DNA from: Planctomycetia bacterium | GTDB lineage: Bacteria; Planctomycetota; Phycisphaerae; UBA1845; Fen-1342 | Length of the DNA stretch: 64,000 nucleotides | Reading direction: 5' to 3' | Assembly: GCA_015709575.1 (NCBI GenBank) | Contig: CP054190.1 | Location: forward strand, 3,408,616 to 3,472,615 | Part shown: in pieces, positions 9,018 through 16,988 of the stretch | Layout: each line of letters begins with the position of its first letter | Position numbering within the stretch: position 1 is the stretch's first letter | Notes under the pieces: model-generated | Seen by the model: only the letters and a program-made list of their open reading frames with translations | Databases searched by the model: none | What the model was told of the DNA's origin: nothing | Position numbers and translations under genes: made by a program

Positions 9018-9428
9018 TTATGTGCGAATCAAAATCGAAAGCCGCTCCGCGAGCGCGTCGCGATCGCGCGTTTGGCATTCCCACACAACTAGAACACGCC
9101 AGCCTTTCCCGCGAAGCGCGGAAATTGTGCGCCGATCACGTTCGCGGTTGCGAGTTCGCTTCGTTTGCCAGAACGCCGCGTTCGTCGTGGGCGCGCTGCG
9201 GCCGCGCTTGCAGGAGTGCAAGTGCCAGTAGCAGCCGTGGACGAGCACGATAAGCCCGCGCGCGGGCATCACAATGTCGGGCTTGCCGGGTAGATCGGCC
9301 CGATGGAGCGCGAAGCGACATCCGAGCCGATGCAGGATCGACCTCACGACTCGTTCGGGGGTTGTGTCCTTGCCGCGGATTGCGGCCATGCACTTACTGC
9401 GCTGGGCTCGGCTAAGCGTATCGGCCAC
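9018..9428 (-). CDS. vsr: Very short patch repair endonuclease (Vsr family)
   Basis: 136 residues, the normal Vsr length. Family features seen: N-terminal LSRAQRSKCMAAIRGKDT, the catalytic PGKPDIVMPARGLIVLVHGCYWH, the zinc-site Cys/His residues (CYWHLHSC) and a C-terminal VLVVWECQ. Vsr nicks next to T:G mismatches produced by deamination of 5-methylcytosine and usually sits beside a C5-cytosine methyltransferase. None is in this window. A GTG start at 9428 is used; the RBS is weak. It is the last gene of the minus-strand accessory island and converges on the remnant ending at 9012. Confidence 0.9.
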   Translation of the reverse strand: MADTLSRAQRSKCMAAIRGKDTTPERVVRSILHRLGCRFALHRADLPGKPDIVMPARGLIVLVHGCYWHLHSCKRGRSAPTTNAAFWQTKRTRNRERDRRTISALRGKGWRVLVVWECQTRDRDALAERLSILIRT

Positions 9429-9438
9429 CGCGCGGACC

Positions 9439-9660
9439 TCACTTGCCGCCGGACTTCTTGCCGAATTTCTTGGCCAAGAATTCGTAGACCTCCTGCTGCA
9501 CGTCCCGGGGCTGGCGACGGATCAGTGCCATTGCACTGATTGCATCGCGCGATGTGGGCACTTTAAGGTTCGCCTTGTCCTTGTTGTACCAGACGCAGAC
9601 GGCGCGCAGGTTATGCTCTTCATCCGTTCCGCCCTGGCTGATCGGGATGGTTTTCGCCCC
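9439..9660 (-). pseudogene. Truncated HNH-nuclease-like fragment
   Basis: The minus-strand frame ends 10 nt before vsr. It encodes an HNH C-terminal half: IPISQGGTDEEHNLRAVC followed by YNKDKANL, where intact HNH proteins have CxxCNxxK. The first zinc/His half is gone: going upstream, the frame enters a hairpin repeat element at 9656, which supplies non-homologous Arg/Pro-rich codons. The remaining ~70 codons keep good coding composition, so the truncation may be recent. A fused product from a start at 9750 is possible but unlikely to be functional. Confidence 0.55.
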
Positions 9661-9775
9661 AACGGGGCGGCGGAATGTAGCCACGGGTGGAGCGCAGCCC
9701 GGCGATAGCCGGGCGGAGCGCAACCCGTGGAGAGTGGGTTCGTTTCTCAATCCTGCCCCGGAGGGGCAGAGGAAG
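9656..9775 (+). repeat. Compound hairpin (REP-like) element, left copy
   Basis: Order of parts: GCCCC-AAC-GGGGC hairpin, then TGTAGCCACGGGTGGAGCG, an inner hairpin GCCCGGC-GATA-GCCGGGC, then AACCCGTGGA closing an outer stem with CCACGGGT, then TGGGTTC, and a final TGCCCC-GGA-GGGGCA hairpin. The same order occurs inverted at 10272-10397. It lies 20 nt past the RAYT stop codon. Confidence 0.85.
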
Positions 9776-9794
9776 CGACCGACCGCGCAGTGGA

Positions 9795-10247
9795 TCAGTC
9801 AAACACATACTGCTCGTCGAACTCAACTTCGTGCAGCCGGAGCATTCGGAGCAACTCGGTCTTGAAGTCTTCCTTCTTGTGGTGCTCGTGCTGACCGGCG
9901 ATGTACGCCTTGACCGCTCCCTCCTGCGACTTGCTGACGGTGAAGACGCTGTACCCCTCTTGCCACGCGAACGCGCCAAGCGCCGGAAATGTGTCGTGGA
10001 CCCACTTCGACGACCGCCCCTTCACGGTGCGCATCAAATCCGAGATCGTCGCGTCGGGCCGCCACCGCAGGTACATGTGGACGTGGTCCTCTACACCGCC
10101 GATGTCGCAGAGCGCGCCCTTCTCGGCCCGGACGATACCGCCCATGTATGGATAGAGGCGCTGCGCAACCTCGTGCGTGATCCACTGCTCGCGATGTTTG
10201 GTGCTGAAGACGATGTGCAGAAGAATCTGAGAGTACGTGCCGGGCAT
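9795..10247 (-). CDS. tnpA: REP-associated tyrosine transposase (IS200/IS605-type Y1)
   Basis: The ATG at 10247 gives 150 residues, the normal size for a Y1 HUH transposase. Seen: a YSQILLHIVFSTKHRE start, the HUH metal motif in EDHVHMYLRW (~66-75), DLMRTVKGRSSKWVH, and the catalytic-helix pattern AYIAGQHEHHKKEDF with the nucleophilic Tyr near 129. Such enzymes cut and rejoin single-stranded DNA at hairpins. Because the gene is bracketed by two inverted copies of the same compound hairpin element rather than by IS ends, it fits a domesticated RAYT that mobilises or maintains those elements. It appears intact. Confidence 0.9.
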   Translation of the reverse strand: MPGTYSQILLHIVFSTKHREQWITHEVAQRLYPYMGGIVRAEKGALCDIGGVEDHVHMYLRWRPDATISDLMRTVKGRSSKWVHDTFPALGAFAWQEGYSVFTVSKSQEGAVKAYIAGQHEHHKKEDFKTELLRMLRLHEVEFDEQYVFD

Positions 10248-10271
10248 GTCGGGCCTTTCATTGCAGCGTGA

Positions 10272-10397
10272 ACCTCCTCCGCCCCGCCGGGGCGGGAAGA
10301 GGATAGGGGAACCACGCTTCCACGGGTTCCGCGTCGGCGGGCTTCGCCGCGCCGCCGCTCCACCCGTGGCTACAACCCGCGGCCCCTCTGGGGCCAA
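10272..10397 (-). repeat. Compound hairpin (REP-like) element, right copy
   Basis: Read on the minus strand it repeats the left element: GGCCCC-AGA-GGGGCC hairpin, TGTAGCCACGGGTGGAGCG, a GC-rich inner hairpin, AACCCGTGGA, TGGTTC and a GCCCCGGCGGGGC hairpin. The conserved outer segments are near identical to the copy at 9656-9775, while the inner hairpin differs in sequence but not in form. It lies 24 nt upstream of the RAYT start. Confidence 0.85.
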
Positions 10398-10437
10398 GAC
10401 CGGTCCCGTCGGGTCGATCAACGGTGCGTCAAGGGAT

Positions 10438-10686
10438 TCAAATCCCGGCTTCGCCGTCTTCGATCTCCAATGCTTCCGCAAGGGCCAGCGCGTTGGCGAG
10501 AACAAAGCTGCCGTACTGCTTTGCCAAGTGGACGACGGCGGCCGCGCCCTCTTCGGTCCAATCGGCCCCGCGAACGAGCAACGCGCGCAGTTGCGCATCG
10601 TCCCCTGCTTCGCCGAGTTCGGCGGTAAGCAAGCGATACTCGGCGGTGAGGTGTTCGACGTGTTCTGTGGTCGAAAGCGATTCCAT
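10438..10686 (-). CDS. Small acidic protein of unknown function
   Basis: 82 residues, strongly acidic and helical, starting MESLSTTEHVEHLTAEYR and containing DWTEEGAAAVVHLAKQYGSF. I do not recognise the family. The ATG at 10686 has GAGGAAGC 3 nt upstream. The gene follows the HNH endonuclease gene after 27 nt on the same strand, so the two are probably co-transcribed. An accessory or modulating role for the nuclease is possible but is only inference from position. Confidence 0.6.
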   Translation of the reverse strand: MESLSTTEHVEHLTAEYRLLTAELGEAGDDAQLRALLVRGADWTEEGAAAVVHLAKQYGSFVLANALALAEALEIEDGEAGI

Positions 10687-10713
10687 GATGCTTCCTCGCG
10701 GTTTGGCTGCGGG

Positions 10714-11487
10714 CTACGCGGCGTGGAAAACGTTTTCCCGGTGCCAGCGCAGGCACTCGGGATCGGGATAGAAGCGTGCGGGCGGGATGATCTTCTGGCC
10801 GTGCCGCGCGGCGACAAGCTCGGCGGCGGCATGATCCCTCAGCTTGCGAACGCGCCCGCTGACGCACAGCGTAAGATCGTCCTCGATCGCAAGAAGCCCG
10901 CAATCGAACAGACGGTCGAAGGTGGCTGACATACACACGCCATTCGTTGGATCGGCACGACGGCTCTCATTCACGTTCCACGGAATAATGTGCCCGGCAA
11001 CCAAGCACTCGACGAGCGGCAGCCCGGTGACGCAGCAACGAGTGTTGTAGCTGCTGATGACGGCGTCGCGGAAAAACGCTTGGTGCAATCGCTGCTTGGC
11101 AGTGATGATCTTCTCCGACGGACCGGTCGGAGCGATCAGAGGTGCGTCGGTCAGTTTCTGTGGCTCGCGCTCGCGTCGGAGGTTGTGGGCGCGGACGATC
11201 AGTCCGTTCCAATCGGCATGGAACTCGTCCCAGATGGCCTCGTCGAGTTTGCTGCCGTGCGTCAAGCCCGAGATGTTGCGGGCCGCCAGTTGTGGGTCGA
11301 AGGCTCCGAAGTTGCCGAGTTTGCGAGCGACGGATGCGGGTGTGCGGAGGAGAAGCGCCGCGAGTTCCTTTACGCGAGGATCGGTCGCCTTCGTGCGCTG
11401 GAATGGGATACGACAATACAACTCGAACGCGAGGATTAGTTGTTCGCGCGTCCACGGTTGACCGTCATTAGCGGGCCGCGCATCCAT
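10714..11487 (-). CDS. HNH endonuclease, probable restriction-type nuclease
   Basis: 257 residues from an ATG at 11487 with AAGGGGG just upstream (an upstream start at 11520 is also open). The N-terminal ~110 residues (WTREQLILAFELYCRIPF, then RTPASVARKLGNFGAFDP) form the helical module that commonly precedes HNH_2 domains in putative restriction enzymes. The nuclease part at ~150-215 shows RCCVTGL, the catalytic AGHIIPWNVN, the NG after ADPTNG, and FDRLFDCGLL, matching the HNH_2 pattern. It would cut double-stranded DNA. No cognate methyltransferase is in the window, but a vsr gene and other nuclease fragments lie close by. This suggests a decayed restriction island. Confidence 0.8.
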   Translation of the reverse strand: MDARPANDGQPWTREQLILAFELYCRIPFQRTKATDPRVKELAALLLRTPASVARKLGNFGAFDPQLAARNISGLTHGSKLDEAIWDEFHADWNGLIVRAHNLRREREPQKLTDAPLIAPTGPSEKIITAKQRLHQAFFRDAVISSYNTRCCVTGLPLVECLVAGHIIPWNVNESRRADPTNGVCMSATFDRLFDCGLLAIEDDLTLCVSGRVRKLRDHAAAELVAARHGQKIIPPARFYPDPECLRWHRENVFHAA

Positions 11488-11495
11488 ACGCCCCC

Positions 11496-11627
11496 TTACA
11501 CGAACGGCGGGCCGTGGCAATCAGCGGGGAAAAAATCCGCGTGACCCGTCAGGTACAAGTGGTTCGCGCGCAGATTCGCCGCGTTCACGCAAATCAAGCG
11601 CTTGCGGTGTCCGGCTCGTCCGCTCAT
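11496..11627 (-). pseudogene. 43-codon fragment resembling the N-terminus of an R-M-associated protein
   Basis: An ATG at 11627 opens 43 codons ending at TAA 11496, just 8 nt before the HNH gene start. The peptide has LICVNAANLRANHLYL and GHADFFPADC. From memory, the NHxYL..xxDFFPxD pattern is the first ~40 residues of a larger protein family found next to restriction genes, where a Gly-Gly-Ser/Asn-rich continuation follows. Here the frame stops immediately after. It is either a truncated gene or a leader peptide coupled to the HNH gene. Confidence 0.4.
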
Positions 11628-11804
11628 GGGGATGCTCCACTGCTACGACCGGAATTGTACCGCGTTGCGCGCTCTTGCCCAGCCGTGATTTCCGACGGGT
11701 TCTCGGCCTCACTGCCCGCTCTTATTCAAGCCGCTCACCGAGCGCGCCGATGCCCCTCCCAGCTTCCCCCGCGTGCCGGTTGATGGCTCGGGTACGCTCC
11801 GCTC

Positions 11805-13274
<1,470 letters not shown>

Positions 13275-13395
13275 ACGCAGGCTCCGCATGGGTCAGGGGG
13301 CGTATTAATACGGGCAAAGCCCGGATCGGGGTAGCGCCGTGGGCGGCCGGTCGGCGGCGACCCGCTTTGGCGCCGCGAGGACCAGGGGGCGGGCT

Positions 13396-13480
13396 GATCG
13401 GCCCATTCTGCGTGCAGCGCCGCAGCTACATGGATCGGCGCATTCTGCGTGCAGCGCCGCAGCTACATGGATCGGCGCAT
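13396..13480. repeat. Tandem 37-bp repeat
   Basis: Units beginning GATCGGC start at 13396, 13433 and 13470 (37-bp steps). The first two are full copies differing by a single base and the third is partial. Each contains ATTCTGCGTGCAGCGC. The copies abut without spacers. Confidence 0.85.
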
Positions 13481-13539
13481 TCATGCGGGCGGGGTCAGCG
13501 ATTTCCCCCGGGCACGCGAGTCACGCGAAGGGGGTTCGC

Positions 13540-13990
13540 CGGTGGGTGGCATGCTCTCACTGTACCCAGCGTGAGCATGCTGCGGACCCAGCGTGAGCAT
13601 GGTTCGGACCCGGCGTGACCCCGGTGGGTGGCATGCTCTCGCTGTACTCAGCGTGAGCATGCTGCGGACCCGGCGTGAGCATGAAACGACCCCGGCGTGA
13701 ACATGCAACGGACGCCTGGTGCCCAACCCAGCGCGCCTTGCATGCCTACGCGGAGTACCGCGAAGGCATGCCACCCAACGCCGTTCACTAAGCCGCTCCT
13801 TTTTCTTTTCTGAATGCCTGTGCTTTGCGGTGGGTGGCATGCTCTCGCTGTACTCAGCGTGAGCATGCTGCGGACCCGGCGTGAGCATGAAACGACCCCG
13901 GCGTGAGCATGCAACGGACGCCTGGTGCCCAACCCAGCGCGCCTTGCATGCCTACGCGGAGTACCGCGAAGGCATGCCACCCGGCCACCC
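13540..13990. repeat. Nested repeat array with a ~150-bp duplication
   Basis: A short motif, GGACCCGGCGTGAGCATG and variants, recurs about eight times. On a larger scale, 13624-13775 is repeated almost exactly at 13830-13981 (206 bp apart), and the opening part (GTGGGTGGCATGCTCTC) occurs a third time near 13542 as a diverged copy. The two long copies are separated by a 54-bp piece of the neighbouring transposase gene in inverted orientation. No gene is credible in 13275-14147. Confidence 0.8.
13777..13830 (-). repeat. Inverted 54-bp copy of the transposase 3' end
   Basis: This segment is the exact reverse complement of 15421-15474, which holds the last codons and stop of the IS4-like transposase plus its right flank. 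It appears to be the residue of a second, oppositely oriented copy of the element. Confidence 0.9.
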
Positions 13991-14089
13991 AGCCGCGAAG
14001 GCATGCCACCCAACGCCGTTCACCAATCGCCCGATAGTCGGCTCATAAGTCTTTGTGATTCATGGTAGTTATAGCGGGTGTATGGCGCG

Positions 14090-15474
14090 CCAAATTGAAC
14101 GGCCTCCGTTAGGCTTTGGTTTCCACACCAAGCAAACGGAGGCCGCGATGGAATGCTCACGGACGAGCACCCGTTCTTCAGCGTACTGCACCCAGCTGCG
14201 TTCCGCCATTCGACAGTTTCTCCCGGTCAGCGGTTTGCCGCTGTGCTCGTCGGATCAGCGCGTTCGGTGGAGCGACCGGATGTTGCTGATCGGCCTGTTG
14301 CTGATGGTCTGGCATCCGGTCTCCTCTTTCCGCGAAGCCTTCGCGGCGATGCGTGAGCAGATCGTCGCGATGTATCCGACGCGGCGGCGGCCGGGGCGCT
14401 CATCTCGAAGGCTTCCTCAAGGGCCGGCGGACGCGTTCGGCGCGGCTGCTGCGGCCACTCGTCGCGACGCTGCGGTCTCATACGCAACGCTCGGCCGCGG
14501 GCTGTTGGGCGCTGGCGGAACTGGGTGGTGCTCTCGGCGGACGGTTCGCGGGTGAATTGTCCGCGCACGCGGGCGAACGAGCAGGCGTTCGGCTGCGCCG
14601 GCAAGCAGCGCACGCGCGCGCGCAGCAGCTGCTGGTCACGCTCTATCACGTGGCCAGCAACCTGCCCTGGCCCGGCGGCGCGCGCGCGCGGCGACGGCAG
14701 CGAACGCGACCTGCTGCTGTCGATGCTGCCGGAGTTGCCGGAGCGCACGCTGCTGCTGACCGATGCGGGCTGGTGGGCTACCGCGTGCTCACGCGCCTGC
14801 AGAACTGCGGCCATGCGTTCATCGTGCGCGTCGGCCGGAATGTGACGCTGCGCAAGCTCGGCTACCACTGCGCGCGCGCGCGGGCGTGGTGTATCTGTGG
14901 CCCGACACGCAGCGCCGCACGCCGCCGCTGACGCTGCGACTCGTGCTGTTGCAGGCGGGGCGACAGCATGTGGCGCTGCTGACCAACGTGCTGGACGAGC
15001 GGCGGCTCAGCGCTGCGGATGTTGCCGCCCTCTACCGGCAGCGCGCTGGTCGCTGGAAGTGATGCATCGCACGCTGAAGCAGACGCTGGGCAAGCAAAAG
15101 CTTCGCGCCCAAACGCCGGAGCTGGCCGCGTGCGAACTCGACTGGTCGATGGCCGGTCTGTGGCTCATCAGCCTGCTGACGCACAACGCCGCCCAGCCGC
15201 CGCGATTGATCTCACCCGCCGCGGCATTGCGTGTGATCCGCACCGCCATGCGGCGCGGCCGCCGCCCAACGGGAAAACACTGGCTCCAGCGCCAACTCCG
15301 CACCGCCGTGCCCGACTTCTACCTCCGCAGACGACCAAAGACCGCCCGCGATTGGCCGCACAAGAAAACCGAACCACCCCCCGGAACCCCCAGAATCCGC
15401 ACCGCAACCACGGCCGAAATCCGCAAAGCACAGGCATTCAGAAAAGAAAAAGGAGCGGCTTAGTGAACGGCGTT
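14090..15474 (+). mobile_element. Degenerate IS4-family-like insertion sequence
   Basis: The body is the broken transposase gene. A perfect 10-bp inverted repeat (GGCCTCCGTT at 14101 with AACGGAGGCC at 14135) lies just before the transposase ATG. The right part ends near the segment duplicated in inverted form at 13777-13830. Terminal inverted repeats and target duplications were not identified, so both ends are approximate. Confidence 0.55.
14148..15463 (+). pseudogene. IS4-like DDE transposase, multiply frameshifted
   Basis: Protein-like text is recoverable only by jumping frames about seven times, near 14395, 14515, 14610, 14680, 14765, 14885 and 15045. Pieces in order: MLLIGLLLMVWHPVSSFREA; ADGSRVNCPRTRANEQAFGC (first catalytic Asp); QQLLVTLYHVASNLPW; LPERTLLLTDAG then VGYRVLTRLQNC (second Asp); GVVYLWPDTQRRTPP; and WSLEVMHRTLKQTLGKQK (catalytic Glu region). 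These match the DDE order of IS4-type enzymes. Four of the breaks fall at or next to CG-dinucleotide runs. No functional enzyme can be made from this sequence unless the breaks are base-calling errors. Confidence 0.85.
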
Positions 15475-15618
15475 GCATGCCACCCAGCCGCGAGGAACAG
15501 GCACGGAGGCTGGTCGCACCGGATTCAACGGGCCGCTACGCACCGGAACGCTCGGCCCCCAGGACAGGGATGCGAGGCGCAAGCCCGCGCCGCTCCTCCA
15601 CTCCGCCTCCGACGGAGG

Positions 15619-15648
15619 TTGTAGGCGGCGCGGGCGTCGGGGTAGAAT
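15619..15648 (+). promoter_or_regulatory. Possible promoter for the pilT-type gene
   Basis: TTGTAG (15619-15624), 18-nt spacer, TAGAAT (15643-15648). The start would be near 15655, some 45 nt before the ATG at 15700. The surrounding DNA is GC-rich, so the AT-rich -10 stands out. Confidence 0.4.
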
Positions 15649-15699
15649 GCCGGTTCCCCCGCGAATTGCGCGGGTCTGCGGCTCCCCCGAGGGCACAGC

Positions 15700-16896
15700 A
15701 TGGCAGAAGACGTGATGGATCAGGTGGACGGCGGGCCGATCGACATCCCGATCGAGCCCGCCAAGTCGCGCGAGCCGTTCCTCAACAAGTACTTCAAGGC
15801 CGTCATCAAGATGAAGGTTTCAGACCTTCACCTCAAGGCGGACTTCCCACCGGCCGTGCGCGTGAAGGGCGTCTCCGGCGGGCGCACGAAGGGCGCGCTG
15901 CGCACGCTGACCGGCGGGCCGCTCGCCGAAGATCAGATCATGAACGGGATCATGGAGATCCTGAACGAAAAGCAGAAGAAGCTGTTCGAGGAGAAGGGCG
16001 CGATCGACTTCGCCCACGACGTCGGTCCGCCCGGCGACGCCGACCGCTTCCGCGTCAACGCCTTCCTGCAGCGCGGCAAGCTCAGCGTCGCCGCCCGCCG
16101 CGTCACCCGCGAAATCAAGCGATTCGATCAGCTCTTTCTGCCGCCGACGCTGGCCAAAATCTGCGAATTCCGCGAGGGCGTCGTGCTGCTGGCGGGCGTC
16201 ACCGGCTCGGGCAAGTCCACCACCATCGCCTCCATGCTGGACTGGATCAACGAGCGCGAGGCGGTGCACGTCGTCACGATCGAAGACCCGATCGAATACC
16301 TGTTCACCGACAAGAAAGCCCGCATCAACCAGCGCGAAGTGGGCATCGACGTGCTGACCTTCCATGACGCGCTCAAGTACCTGATGCGCGAAGACCCCGA
16401 CATCGTGCTCGTCGGCGAGATGCGCGACCTCGAAACGTTCAGCGCCGCCGTGCACGCCGCCGAAACAGGTCACCTCGTCTTCGGCACGATTCACGCTTCG
16501 AGCGCCGCACAGACGATCTCCCGCATTCTCGACCTGTTTCCCGAGTCCGAGCGCCGCGCCATGCGACAGGCGCTGGAGTTCAACCTCAAGAGCGTGATCT
16601 GCCAGAAGCTGATCCGCAGTTGCCACCCCTCGACGCCCGTCGTGCCGGCCATCGAGATCATGATCTCCAACCCGTCCATCCGGAAGCTGATCCGCGAGGA
16701 GCGCGACAACGAACTCGTTGACGTGATCCGCGCCAGCTACGACGATGGCATGGTCGATTTTACGGAATACCTGCGACGACTGGTGGAGACCGGCTACATC
16801 GACCACGCGACGGCCTACGAGGCCGCTCCGAACCCCGACGAGTTGAAGATGGCCCTCAAGGGCATCCGCTCGTCCGGCGCAGGCATCCTGGGCTAA
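15700..16896 (+). CDS. PilT/PilU-type type IV pilus retraction ATPase
   Basis: 398 residues, close to PilT/PilU size. Walker A GVTGSGKST lies near 166-174, the Asp box is VVTIEDPIEYLF, Walker B is DPDIVLVGEMRD, and the His box is AETGHLVFGTIH. The N-terminal PAS-like domain begins VSDLHLKA. The C-terminal AIRA-like helices contrast with the Zn-finger of PilB/GspE. The enzyme forms a cytoplasmic hexamer that depolymerises pilin using ATP. The end (GIRSSGAGILG) resembles PilU more than PilT. It is followed after 92 nt by a GspE-like gene, so the pair may serve one secretion or pilus machine. The core pil genes are not in this window, apart from a prepilin peptidase at 23.9 kb. Confidence 0.88.
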   Translation: MAEDVMDQVDGGPIDIPIEPAKSREPFLNKYFKAVIKMKVSDLHLKADFPPAVRVKGVSGGRTKGALRTLTGGPLAEDQIMNGIMEILNEKQKKLFEEKGAIDFAHDVGPPGDADRFRVNAFLQRGKLSVAARRVTREIKRFDQLFLPPTLAKICEFREGVVLLAGVTGSGKSTTIASMLDWINEREAVHVVTIEDPIEYLFTDKKARINQREVGIDVLTFHDALKYLMREDPDIVLVGEMRDLETFSAAVHAAETGHLVFGTIHASSAAQTISRILDLFPESERRAMRQALEFNLKSVICQKLIRSCHPSTPVVPAIEIMISNPSIRKLIREERDNELVDVIRASYDDGMVDFTEYLRRLVETGYIDHATAYEAAPNPDELKMALKGIRSSGAGILG

Positions 16897-16988
16897 TACC
16901 CCCCGGATGCAGCCGCGGCGAAGCCGACCGACCCCGGCCGCGCCGCCTCCGTCCGACCGGCCGCCACCGCGCGGCGCCTGGAGAGACC

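Noticed and set aside
8521..9084. N-terminal extension of fliD to 9084
   Set aside because: The FliD signature begins right at 8520 behind AGGAGGAG. The extension is basic, lacks similarity and overlaps the remnant gene on the other strand.
13396..13990. Possible CRISPR array
   Set aside because: The 37-bp units abut without spacers, the other repeats vary in spacing and sequence, and no cas gene is near.
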